A DNA stretch of 32,683 bases from Candidatus Parcubacteria bacterium (GCA_027449645.1 DAIDLF010000030.1:1-32683); one strand, 5' to 3'. Positions 16,900-25,805 are shown, numbered from the stretch's first letter. The notes: a model not told the origin generated them from the letters alone. A program made the numbers and translations.

Positions 16900-17835
16900 C
16901 TACGGGCTCCAGTTCACGATGACGTCGTCGACCCTCGGACTCACGGTCTGCGCCTTGTTGGTGGTGAGCGTGATGCGGTAGCGGAAATAGCGGCCGTCGA
17001 GCGAGGAATAGTCAGTGAGCGGCAACGGGATCCCGGGACCGAGCGGCGTGTAGACCGTCCCGTAGTTCCATGGGCCGCTCGAGCTGTTGCTCACGGCGAA
17101 CTGGAATGTCACCGCCGTATTGGAAAGCCCGTTCAGGCTCCCCTTCCACATAAGGGAGTTGATCTGCGCGCCGTTCACGACGCCGGTATCAAAGGTTTGC
17201 GAATCCAGCGTGCCGGTGGTCGAGGTGGCGAACCACGTGGTCGCCACTTCCCACGGCGACCCGCAGATGGCGTCCTGCGGATTGTCGCAGTTGAAATCGA
17301 TCCATCCGATCTCGTCGTTCCATGCCCATCCTTGGAAATTGCCGTACCCGTCAACGAACACGCCGCAATCCGGTGCGGTGTAATAGGTCGCCTCATACGT
17401 GGCGCAGAGCGAGGTCACCGTAGAGGAAGGATTCGCCGCCGCGTTGCCCCAAAAAAAGGAGATCCATCCGATCTCGTCGTTCCACGCATAGCCTCCGAGG
17501 TTGCCGAAGCCGTCGTTCGTCACCTTGTAATCGCTTCTCCCGCAGATGCTCACGCCCGAAGGATTGCTGCTGTCGCAGTTCAGGGAAATGGGCCCCGCGG
17601 AGGAGCTCGCATAGCCCTCTACCACTGAGGCGGCCACATTCACATTCCCCGCGCCGCCAGGATTGAAATCGATCCATCCGATCTCGTCGTTCCATGCCCA
17701 ATGCGAGGTCGCCGACGAACTGACGTTCGTGGCCGCAAACGCATGCGGCGCGGAAGCCAGCGCAACGCCGAAGCACGCCGCGAAGACGGCGGCGGCAAAC
17801 GCGAGAGATTTGAAATGAGAGGGAAGGTGCGACAT
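16900..17835 (-). CDS. secreted protein with three AWNDEIGWI repeats
   Basis: Signal peptide SLAFAAAVFAACFGVALASAPHAFA. Repeats WAWNDEIGWIDFN, YAWNDEIGWISFF, WAWNDEIGWIDFN, each in a roughly 60-aa unit. C-terminal beta-rich domain. Confidence 0.85.
   Translation of the reverse strand: MSHLPSHFKSLAFAAAVFAACFGVALASAPHAFAATNVSSSATSHWAWNDEIGWIDFNPGGAGNVNVAASVVEGYASSSAGPISLNCDSSNPSGVSICGRSDYKVTNDGFGNLGGYAWNDEIGWISFFWGNAAANPSSTVTSLCATYEATYYTAPDCGVFVDGYGNFQGWAWNDEIGWIDFNCDNPQDAICGSPWEVATTWFATSTTGTLDSQTFDTGVVNGAQINSLMWKGSLNGLSNTAVTFQFAVSNSSSGPWNYGTVYTPLGPGIPLPLTDYSSLDGRYFRYRITLTTNKAQTVSPRVDDVIVNWSP
17291..17700 (-). repeat. three direct repeats encoding AWNDEIGWI, two of them identical over 38 bp
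   Basis: ttgaaatcgatccatccgatctcgtcgttccatgccca at 17291-17328 and 17663-17700; gatccatccgatctcgtcgttcca again at 17461-17484. Confidence 0.95.
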
Positions 17836-17860
17836 GAAATAGAGAATGAAATAAGGAGGT

Positions 17861-18478
17861 TCAGTATCCCGGTATGGCGACATAGATGGACCCGGTGGTC
17901 GTGGCATAGTCGATATTGGAGGAAGACCCGAATTGGCTCGTCACCGTGGTGGCCACGCTTGAAGTGGCGCCGCCTGCCCAGTTCGTCTGGTCGAATGCGG
18001 CATTGTTGTTGCGGGTGATGAACAGGGAAATCGTGCCCGGCTTCCCTCCTGCCCAATTATACACCGCCGTCACAAGCTTGGTGGAAGGGTCGTAGGACGG
18101 CGTGACCGTGGTCGTCGGATTCCCCGAACTGTCGCGATACGCGTCGGAAACGTAAAAATAGCGGGTGTAGGTGCTCGTGCCGACCGAAATGGACTCTATG
18201 CCGGACGTGGCGACATAGGGCGTCGAAGAGGTGATGAGGTAATACTGGTAGGACGTCCCGGTGGCGAGCGAAGCGATGTTCTGCCAGCCGGCCTCGGACC
18301 ACACTAGCACATTGTTGAGGAGGCTCTGTGCGTTCGTGGTGGCCGTCTGGATCTTCGCGGCCTGGCCGTTCGTCGTGAGGGACGGCGCAATGATCATGGC
18401 CGCGCCCACCATGAAAATGGCGCCGATGGAGATGGCAATGAGGAGCTCGACAAAGGACTGTCCGCCGCGGGAATCCAT
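17861..18478 (-). CDS. type IV prepilin-like protein (non-canonical GQSFVELLIAI motif)
   Basis: MDSRGGQSFVELLIAISIGAIFMVGAAMIIAPSL N-terminus, pseudopilin-like body. Confidence 0.78.
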   Translation of the reverse strand: MDSRGGQSFVELLIAISIGAIFMVGAAMIIAPSLTTNGQAAKIQTATTNAQSLLNNVLVWSEAGWQNIASLATGTSYQYYLITSSTPYVATSGIESISVGTSTYTRYFYVSDAYRDSSGNPTTTVTPSYDPSTKLVTAVYNWAGGKPGTISLFITRNNNAAFDQTNWAGGATSSVATTVTSQFGSSSNIDYATTTGSIYVAIPGY

Positions 18479-18523
18479 GAATATAGTGTATCACAAAAGC
18501 GGCCCCGTTCCCGCCGCCGCGAA

Positions 18524-18991
18524 TCAGTAACTCACCGTCCCCGATGACGCAATGGAGATGGTGGAGGAAAATGCCGCGCTCTCCTTCGGCATATAGAGGC
18601 CGATCGAGGTGGAGACGGAGGCCGTACCGGAAAGCGGCGAGAAAATAATGTCCTGCGTGGCGCCCGCGGCGAGCGTGGAGGTTTGATAGGCCACGGTGGC
18701 AGGCAGCTGATACTGCCCGACCACGGTAGAGGTGCTATAGGCCGTGGTGAACAGCGCATAAAACGGCGGGGTGTTCGTGGAGTTCGCGAAATGCACGCCC
18801 CAGGCGGCGTCCTGCTCTTCCTGCATGGAATCGCTCTGGGCGCGATGCAACAGGGTCACCATCTGCTGGACGGTGGAGGTGAGATCGGTATTGTTTTTCC
18901 GTCCTCCGAGCGTCGCGAACATCACGGCGGCGATCGCGAGCATGAGACCGATCACAATGACCAATTCCACGAGCGTGAATCCCCTTTTCAT
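18524..18991 (-). CDS. type IV prepilin / GspH-like pseudopilin
   Basis: MKRGFTLVELVIVIGLMLAIAAVMFATLGGRKN class III signal. ATG at 18991 overlaps the gspF-like stop (TGATG). Confidence 0.88.
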   Translation of the reverse strand: MKRGFTLVELVIVIGLMLAIAAVMFATLGGRKNNTDLTSTVQQMVTLLHRAQSDSMQEEQDAAWGVHFANSTNTPPFYALFTTAYSTSTVVGQYQLPATVAYQTSTLAAGATQDIIFSPLSGTASVSTSIGLYMPKESAAFSSTISIASSGTVSY

Positions 18992-20199
18992 CAGAATTGC
19001 GTGGTGAGCTGGTAGATGGGAACGATGATGGAAAGCGCGATCACGCCGACCATGACGCCCATCACGAGCAGCATCGCCGGCTCAAGGAGCGACACGAGGG
19101 CCTTGATGTTCCCGTCAACGTTCGCCTGATAGAAATCGGCCAGCGTGGCGAGCACTTCGTCGAGATGGCCGGCGCGCTCCGAGATGGCGATGAGGTTGGT
19201 GACCATTTTGGGAAATGCCGTCTCCCGCCGGAAGGCCTCGCCGATGGTGAGCCCCTTGCTCAGCCCCTCGTTCGCGACGCGCAGGAGGGCGTCGCGGTAT
19301 TCCCCTACGCCCACCGTGTCCGCGGCGACCGTGATGGTCTGCACGATCGGCAGGCCGGCGCGCATGAGCAGGCTCATCGTGGATGCCATGCGCTGGATGG
19401 CCAGCTCGTGATAGGTCGTCCTGATCACAGGAAGGCTGGTAAGTACGCGGTCAAACAGTTTCTTTCCCGTCTCCGTCTTGATCACGACCCAGACAAGCGC
19501 GGCAATCCCGATGAGGAGAGAAGGAAGAATGATATAGATGTTCGCACCAAGAAAAAGGCCCACCGTGAAGACAATTTGCGAGAACCACGGCGGTTTGATG
19601 CCGCTCTGCGTAAAGACTCCCGCCACCTTTGGCAGGGCGAAGGTGACCAGGAAGGTGAGGATTGCCGCGGCAATGACAAGCAGGATGATCGGGTAGATCA
19701 TCGCGGATCTGATCTTGCTCTGGATTTCGGCATCCTTTTCAAGCGATACGCTGAGGTCCTCGAAGGTCTTCTGGAGGTTGCCGGACGACTCGGCGGCCTT
19801 GATCAGGCTGATCATCGTCGGCGAGAACACGCGCGGATAGTGGGCGAACGCCTCGTAGAACGGCTTGCCTTTGCCCAGGTTGTCGCGCACCTCCAGGAGG
19901 AAGTTGCGCACCGCCGGCTTGTCGAAGTCGTCGAGAAGGATATTGACAGCGGAAAGCAGGTCCGTGCCCACGCGGAGCATGAGCGCGAGATATTTGGTGA
20001 GGAAAACCTTGTCGGACGTGTTGATGCCGCCGCCGAAATAGCCCCGGATGCCAAGGTCCACCTTTTCGATCGGCTTCACCGAAACGGGGCTCAATTGCTT
20101 GCTCCCCAAAAAGCGCAGTACGTCTGACAAGGCGTCCGCCTCGTAGTCGCCTTCCGTCATCGCTCCCTGCACGTCGGCCGCAACATAATGGAACAGCAT
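18991..20199 (-). CDS. type II secretion/type IV pilus platform protein (GspF/PilC family)
   Basis: Duplicated GspF domain: FLTKYLALMLRVGTDLLSAVNIL...SGNLQKTFEDLS and ASTMSLLMRAGLPIVQTITVAADTVG...ISERAGHLDEVLATLADFY. Three TM helices. Confidence 0.93.
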   Translation of the reverse strand: MLFHYVAADVQGAMTEGDYEADALSDVLRFLGSKQLSPVSVKPIEKVDLGIRGYFGGGINTSDKVFLTKYLALMLRVGTDLLSAVNILLDDFDKPAVRNFLLEVRDNLGKGKPFYEAFAHYPRVFSPTMISLIKAAESSGNLQKTFEDLSVSLEKDAEIQSKIRSAMIYPIILLVIAAAILTFLVTFALPKVAGVFTQSGIKPPWFSQIVFTVGLFLGANIYIILPSLLIGIAALVWVVIKTETGKKLFDRVLTSLPVIRTTYHELAIQRMASTMSLLMRAGLPIVQTITVAADTVGVGEYRDALLRVANEGLSKGLTIGEAFRRETAFPKMVTNLIAISERAGHLDEVLATLADFYQANVDGNIKALVSLLEPAMLLVMGVMVGVIALSIIVPIYQLTTQF

Positions 20200-20262
20200 G
20201 ACTTCATCATACCATAAGGGAACGATGTTTCCGACGCATGGGGCATATGCTACACTGGGGAT

Positions 20263-21246
20263 ATGGATACGTTGGTTTCCGGCATCCAGCCGACGGGGCG
20301 GCTTCATATCGGCAATTATCTCGGCGCGCTCCGCAACCTTGTGGACCTTCAGGACTCCGGCGAGCACGCCTGCTACTATTTCATCGCCGACCTCCACTCG
20401 CTCACGGAGCCGTTCGACCCGAAGGAAAAACATCGGCAGGTACTTGAGCTTGCGGCAGACCTGCTCGCCGCCGGCGTGGACCCGGAGCGCGCCGTCGTCT
20501 TCCCGCAATCGCTCGTCCCCGCGCACAGCGAGCTTGCCTGGATCCTCAACACGATCACGCCCATGGGAGAGCTTGAACGCATGACGCAGTTCAAGGACAA
20601 ATCCGCGCGGCAGGCGGAGCACATCAATGCCGGGCTGTTTGATTATCCGGTGCTTATGGCCGCCGACATCCTCCTCTACGAACCGAAGTTCGTGCCGGTG
20701 GGCGACGACCAGCTCCAGCATCTTGAGCTCACGCGCACCCTGGCCCGCCGGTTCAACGCGAAATATGGCAAGACGTTTGTAGAACCAAAAGCCCTGCTCA
20801 CGAAAACTTCGCGCGTGATGAGCCTCAAAGACCCTTCCAAAAAAATGTCCAAGTCCGTGCCCGACGGCTGCCTTTTCATCGACGATGAGCCTGAAACTAT
20901 TATGCGCAAGATCGCCCGCGCCGTCACCGACTCCGATGCGACCCTCGTCTATGACCCCGAACGCAAGCCCGGCCTCGCCAATCTCCTGGAAATCTACGGC
21001 GCACTCACCCACCTGGCGCCAAAGGCGGTCGCAGGGGAGTTCGCAGGCACGTCATATGCCACATTCAAGGAGAAGCTCGCCGTGCTGGCAAGCCGGCATT
21101 TCGCGGCATTCCGCACCCGCAAGAAGGAACTGCTCGCCGATCCGGAATCGCTCCGCAAGATCCTCGCCGCAGGGGCGGAGAAGGCCGGAACTATAGCGCA
21201 AAAGAAGATCGATGAGGTCAAGCGCCAAGTGGGGCTTATCGGCTGA
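20263..21246 (+). CDS. trpS: tryptophanyl-tRNA synthetase
   Basis: VSGIQPTGRLHIGNYLGALRN (HIGH), FNAKYGKTFVEPKALL, DPSKKMSKSVPDG (KMSKS). Confidence 0.96.
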   Translation: MDTLVSGIQPTGRLHIGNYLGALRNLVDLQDSGEHACYYFIADLHSLTEPFDPKEKHRQVLELAADLLAAGVDPERAVVFPQSLVPAHSELAWILNTITPMGELERMTQFKDKSARQAEHINAGLFDYPVLMAADILLYEPKFVPVGDDQLQHLELTRTLARRFNAKYGKTFVEPKALLTKTSRVMSLKDPSKKMSKSVPDGCLFIDDEPETIMRKIARAVTDSDATLVYDPERKPGLANLLEIYGALTHLAPKAVAGEFAGTSYATFKEKLAVLASRHFAAFRTRKKELLADPESLRKILAAGAEKAGTIAQKKIDEVKRQVGLIG

Positions 21247-21306
21247 AGATTAAAAATTCGTTAAGGGTTGCTTGTCGCTCCCGCCGGAACGGCTATGCTG
21301 AGGTGG

Positions 21307-21783
21307 ATGCAGAATGAAAATTCCTTCACTCAGGTCATGGATGCCATCGCGCATCTTTCGCACCAGTTCCAGGACGGCCTCGCCAAGGTCGATGCCCGCG
21401 TGGGTGACCTTGTCCAGCAATTAGGTGCCACAAATGAAAATCTGGATGCCATGGGCCACCGGCTGGATGCCATGGATCGTCGGCTGGACGCCGGCATCGC
21501 GGCGCTCAATCAGCGGATTGATGCCAGCATAGAAACATGGTCATCCCTCATGTGGGAAGGCTTCGAGGCAATCGGCAAGCGATTCGACCGCCTGGAAGAA
21601 ACGGTCCGCGCGCTCACTGAACGCGTTGACCGCATGGAATATGCAATCTACGAGATACAACACTGGTTAGAGGACCACAATAAGGAAACGCATGTCGTCC
21701 ATCGCGTCATAGACAGCCTGAACGCCCGGCTTATGGCCATGGAAGATTTCCTGGGTTTCCCCCGCCCTAATCCAGAGTCCTGA
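21307..21783 (+). CDS. coiled-coil hypothetical protein
   Basis: MQNENSFTQVMDAIAHLSHQFQ... with heptad-like LDAMGHRLDAMDRRLDAGIAALNQRIDASIE. 3' end overlaps ileS by 17 bp. The ORF track starts further upstream. Confidence 0.65.
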   Translation: MQNENSFTQVMDAIAHLSHQFQDGLAKVDARVGDLVQQLGATNENLDAMGHRLDAMDRRLDAGIAALNQRIDASIETWSSLMWEGFEAIGKRFDRLEETVRALTERVDRMEYAIYEIQHWLEDHNKETHVVHRVIDSLNARLMAMEDFLGFPRPNPES

Positions 21784-24700
21784 GCGCGATCCACGCAGGC
21801 TTGCCATCGAGCGTGGTGGATTCCTCGGCTTTATATTTGTCCGCGCGGCGATAGGAAACTTCCTTTGCGCCGACCTCCGCCTTGAATGCCGCTTCATGGT
21901 TTTCCACTGCCGCACGCGCAATGTCCGGGAGTTCCATCATCGCCGCAATGCGGTCCTTGGGCGAAAGCCCCGCCTTTTGGCGCAGCTCCTGAAACATGCG
22001 CACCACGTCGCGCAACAGCCCTTCTTCGCGGAGCGCTTCGGTGATGACCGTATCGAGCAAAGCTTCTTTTTGTTTGGCGTTTACGATGATCTTTTTCACG
22101 TTCACTTCTTCAGCCACGATCGCCTGAAGGGCGGAAGGGAGTTTGGTACTCACCGTCATAGAAGCTAAAGGCTGGCGCACTTTGATCCCCGCGGCGGCAC
22201 GCTTTGCAAGGCCTTGCGCGGCAAACTCCCGGGCCATCGTCATGGCGCTAATCAGCTTCTTGTCCAACTTCTTCGCGGAGGAACGCGGCCACGCATCCAG
22301 ATGCACGGAATCCTCGGCCCCGCCGAGCGGACCGTAAAGGGCCTCGCTCATGAACGGCGTAAACGGCGCCATCATGAGGACAAGGGAACGGAGGACATGC
22401 CCCAGCGTCGCCGATGCCGCTTTGTAGTCCGCAACATTCGCCGCCTTCTGGAGGCGCCGGCGCGAGCGGCGGATATACCAGCGCGAGAGATCGTCCACAA
22501 ACGCTTCGATGGCGAGCGCCGCCTCGCGGATCTCGTAATGATCGAGTTTTGCGGTGGCGGCCATGACCAGCTCGTCGAGCCGCGCAAGGATCCACTGATC
22601 GAGCACATGCTTCGGCGTTGCGGGCAGCTTCGCTTTGGGATCGGCATATGTCTTCCAGAACAGGAACGAGTTGTAGGCGATAAGATGCATCCGGCGGAAC
22701 GATTTTGCGATCTCCGCCTCGTCGAAGTTTTTGGGTTCGCCGAACGGCGATCCGGTGAAGAAATACCAGCGCAGGGCATCCACCCCATATTTATCGATGA
22801 TCGCGAACGGCTCCACGGTGTTCCCTTTGGACTTGGACATCTTCTGCCCGAACTTGTCGTTGATGAGCCCAAGCGCGATCACGTTTTTATACGGCGTCTT
22901 GTAACCGAGCGCCGTGGCGATCGCCATCATGGTGTAAAACCAGCCCCGCGTCTGATCCATGCCTTCCGAAATGAAATCGGCAGGATAGGCCAACCCGGAA
23001 GGCGCCTTGCCTCCGGCCTTCGCGCCGCCGGCGAACGGATAGTGCGCCTGTGCGTACGGCATAGAGCCCGAGTCGTACCACACGTCCGCAACCTCGGGCA
23101 CGCGGCGCATCGGCGCCGCGCATTTCGGGCACGGCAGGACGATATCGTCCACAAAGGGACGGTGGAGGTCCGGAGCCCCGGTGTCATCGCGCGGCAAGAT
23201 CTTCAGGGAAAGTTCCCTCACTTCCGCGAAGCCGATGAACCCTTTGGCGCCGCGCTGCTTTGCGCCGCGGCGCTCGCATGCCTCGATCTCCTCGATGGCG
23301 CGCTTCTCGGTCCATCCTTCGGCGGCCTGAAAGAAGGCCCAGATGGGATATTCATGGCTCACAATGAGGATGCGCTTCCCCTCGTATTTTTCCTCGCACT
23401 CCTGGAGGAACTTCCACACGCGGGCGCGCACGTCGCGCACCGACTCGCCGCCCTCCGGCCGCTTTTCGAAGCGCGAGGCATACGTGGGGAAGAACCTTGC
23501 ATATGCCTCGTCGCGGAGGCCGGAAAGCGAAGGGCCGAGATGGATCTCCTCGATGCGCGCATCGGCGGAGCATTGTGCCGGCGCGAGGCCAAGCTCCTTT
23601 GCAGCGATATCCGCCGTCTCCGAGGTCCGCTCGATGTCCGAGTGGATAAGCACATCGATCGCTTCTCCGCGCTTCTTGAGGGCCGCGGCGAAGGCCTTTG
23701 CAGACCGCTCCGCCTCCTTTCTCCCGCGCGGCGTAAGTTTGAGGTATTTCCGCTGGCCGGAATCGATGATGTCGAAGATATTGCTCTCCGCTTCGCCGTG
23801 GCGCATCACCCAGTAGCGGTTGCGCGAGCCGCCGGCAAGGCGGTCAAGTTCCTGCAGGCTGCCAACCACTTCGGTATGCCCGCACGGCGCGCATTCCCAG
23901 ATCGGAAGCGGCGCACCCCAGTAGCGTTCGCGCGAAAGGTTCCAATCTTTCACCTCGCGCAGCCATTCGCCGAAACGGCCGTCCTTCACGTGCGAAGGCA
24001 CCCAGTCCACCATAGCGTTGTTCTTGAGCAATTCCGCACGAAGCTTGGACATCCCGATGAACCACGACATGCGGGCGTAATACAAAATGGGCGTGCCGCA
24101 GCGCCAGCAATGCGGGTATTCGTGCGTATAGGATTCCACGCGGAGCAGGTTGCCGTGCGCCTGGAGATTGGTGAAGATCTTTTCCTCGGTGTCCTTCGCC
24201 TTCACGTACTGTCCGCCGAATCCATTCACTTCGTTCGTGAACTTCCCCTCCTCGTTCACCGTGTGCACCTGCGGCAACCCGAGCTTTTTGCCGAGCGCAT
24301 AGTCGTCCTCGCCGTACATCACCGCCGTATGCACCACGCCCGTGCCGTCCGTCGTCGTGACGAAGCTCGCAGGATAGACGCGGTAGGAGATCTCCGACTT
24401 GAGCGACGGCACGTCGAAAAGCGGCGCATATTCCAGGCCGACCAGATCCTTGCCCTTGATGTCGTCATAGACCACCTGCAGCTCCTCGCCGTCCTTGAAC
24501 ACCTCCTTCACGCGCGCACTGGCGAGAATATAAAGTTCCTTCGTCCCCTTCACGCGCAGCGCCGTATAGGATATCTTTTCCCCCACCGCAAGCGCCACGT
24601 TGCCCGGCAGGGTCCACGGCGTGGTGGTCCAGGAAAGGATGTACGTCGGCGGCTTCACGGCGTGCGCGCCGATTTTCTGCCCCGGTTTCAAGGGAAATTT

Positions 24701-25345
24701 CACATAGACCGACGTATCGGTGACCTCTTTGTAGCCCTGTGCGAGCTCATGCGACGAAAGCGCCGTGCCGCAGCGCGTGCACCAGGGCACCACCTTATGC
24801 CCCTTATACAGCAGTTTCCGTGCGGCGATCTCCGAAAGCGTCCACCAGATGGATTCTATGAACTCCGGCTCGTACGTGACGTAGGCATCCTTGAGGTCCA
24901 GCCAGTAGCCGATGCGCCGCGTCATCCGCTCCCACTCATCCTTGTAGATCCACACCTGCTCCTTCGCCTTCTCATTGAACTGCTTCACGCCATACTGTTC
25001 GATGTCGCGCTTGCTCTTGAGGCCAAGCGCCTTCTCGGCGGCCATCTCCACCGGGAGGCCGTGCGTGTCCCATCCCGCGCGGCGCGGCACGCGGAAACCC
25101 TGCATCGCCTTGTAGCGCAGGACGACGTCCTTCACCACGCGCGCGAGCACGTGGTGGATCCCCGGCCTGCCGTTCGCATAGGGAGGCCCTTCATAGAACA
25201 CGAAGGTCTTCGCACTCGGCTTTTTGGCAAGCGACCGCTCAAAGACATGCTGCTCATCCCAAAAGCGAAGGATCTGTTCCTCAGATTCGGGAAGATTGAA
25301 CTGTGCCCCAAGAAAATCCTTCTTGCCGCCGCGTGATGATGCCAT
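21767..25345 (-). CDS. ileS: isoleucyl-tRNA synthetase with an internal histidine phosphatase domain
   Basis: PYANGRPGIHHVLARVVKDV, GWDTHGLPVEM, WGAPLPIWECAPCGH, DVWYDSGSMPYAQ, GQKMSKSKGN. Insert YWVMRHGEAESN...IERTSETAD...ILIVSHEYPIW. Start at 25345 is supported by the promoter position. Confidence 0.95.
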   Translation of the reverse strand: MASSRGGKKDFLGAQFNLPESEEQILRFWDEQHVFERSLAKKPSAKTFVFYEGPPYANGRPGIHHVLARVVKDVVLRYKAMQGFRVPRRAGWDTHGLPVEMAAEKALGLKSKRDIEQYGVKQFNEKAKEQVWIYKDEWERMTRRIGYWLDLKDAYVTYEPEFIESIWWTLSEIAARKLLYKGHKVVPWCTRCGTALSSHELAQGYKEVTDTSVYVKFPLKPGQKIGAHAVKPPTYILSWTTTPWTLPGNVALAVGEKISYTALRVKGTKELYILASARVKEVFKDGEELQVVYDDIKGKDLVGLEYAPLFDVPSLKSEISYRVYPASFVTTTDGTGVVHTAVMYGEDDYALGKKLGLPQVHTVNEEGKFTNEVNGFGGQYVKAKDTEEKIFTNLQAHGNLLRVESYTHEYPHCWRCGTPILYYARMSWFIGMSKLRAELLKNNAMVDWVPSHVKDGRFGEWLREVKDWNLSRERYWGAPLPIWECAPCGHTEVVGSLQELDRLAGGSRNRYWVMRHGEAESNIFDIIDSGQRKYLKLTPRGRKEAERSAKAFAAALKKRGEAIDVLIHSDIERTSETADIAAKELGLAPAQCSADARIEEIHLGPSLSGLRDEAYARFFPTYASRFEKRPEGGESVRDVRARVWKFLQECEEKYEGKRILIVSHEYPIWAFFQAAEGWTEKRAIEEIEACERRGAKQRGAKGFIGFAEVRELSLKILPRDDTGAPDLHRPFVDDIVLPCPKCAAPMRRVPEVADVWYDSGSMPYAQAHYPFAGGAKAGGKAPSGLAYPADFISEGMDQTRGWFYTMMAIATALGYKTPYKNVIALGLINDKFGQKMSKSKGNTVEPFAIIDKYGVDALRWYFFTGSPFGEPKNFDEAEIAKSFRRMHLIAYNSFLFWKTYADPKAKLPATPKHVLDQWILARLDELVMAATAKLDHYEIREAALAIEAFVDDLSRWYIRRSRRRLQKAANVADYKAASATLGHVLRSLVLMMAPFTPFMSEALYGPLGGAEDSVHLDAWPRSSAKKLDKKLISAMTMAREFAAQGLAKRAAAGIKVRQPLASMTVSTKLPSALQAIVAEEVNVKKIIVNAKQKEALLDTVITEALREEGLLRDVVRMFQELRQKAGLSPKDRIAAMMELPDIARAAVENHEAAFKAEVGAKEVSYRRADKYKAEESTTLDGKPAWIALRTLD

Positions 25346-25352
25346 GTCTCTT

Positions 25353-25381
25353 AAAATAGCAGGTTTTGCGGGAAGTTTCAA
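25353..25381 (-). promoter_or_regulatory. ileS promoter (TTGAAA-N17-TGC-TATTTT)
   Basis: Minus strand: TTGAAA (complement 25376-25381), 17-nt spacer ending in TGC, TATTTT (complement 25353-25358), 7 nt before ATG. Confidence 0.75.
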
Positions 25382-25422
25382 AAAAGAAAAGGTCCCGCGC
25401 GCATGATGCGTTGCGCAGGACC
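25381..25422 (-). terminator. intrinsic terminator of the 25437-25805 gene
   Basis: Minus strand GGTCCTGCGC-loop-GCGCGGGACC stem (one wobble), followed by TTTTCTTTTT. Confidence 0.8.
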
Positions 25423-25436
25423 CTCGGTATGGTTCC

Positions 25437-25805
25437 TCAGCGTACCACGCTGAGGATATTGGCGTTCTCTATTCTGACCACGGCATCGAGCGGAAGCCGG
25501 ATCTTCGCTTCATGCTCAACCCCTTTGCTCGATGCTGCGCTGCCCCTGAGGACCCAGTGATAGGTCTTGCGCAGCGGCCATAGCGAAAAAGGGCTGAGAT
25601 AATAGCTCCAACATCCGTTGATGATGAACGTCCTTCTGTCCACCGTGGCAGTAAGCGCCGCATGCGGAATCTTCACGCCCTTCACGAACCATGCATCCAC
25701 TTCACGGTCCAGGACGGGAGCTGAAGCAAAGACGATCCTGCGCACATGTGCGGCGACGACCGTCAGCTCACGATCCCCGGCTTTGCATTTCACGAGAATG
25801 CCCAC
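25437..25805 (-). CDS. hypothetical protein (about 123 aa)
   Basis: ORF with GTG start at 25805, preceded by AGGAGG (complement 25811-25816) at 5-nt spacing. It has its own promoter and terminator. Confidence 0.65.
   Translation of the reverse strand: MGILVKCKAGDRELTVVAAHVRRIVFASAPVLDREVDAWFVKGVKIPHAALTATVDRRTFIINGCWSYYLSPFSLWPLRKTYHWVLRGSAASSKGVEHEAKIRLPLDAVVRIENANILSVVR

Noticed and set aside
20200-21012. N-terminal extension of the GspF ORF (673 aa in the track)
   Set aside because: The extra sequence is antisense to trpS. The true start at 20199 (MLFHYVAADVQG) follows a TATGAT box.
22214-25336. 1040-aa plus-strand ORF opposite ileS
   Set aside because: Antisense shadow of a long high-GC gene: Arg/His/Leu-rich translation with no recognisable motifs, while the minus strand carries complete IleRS motifs.
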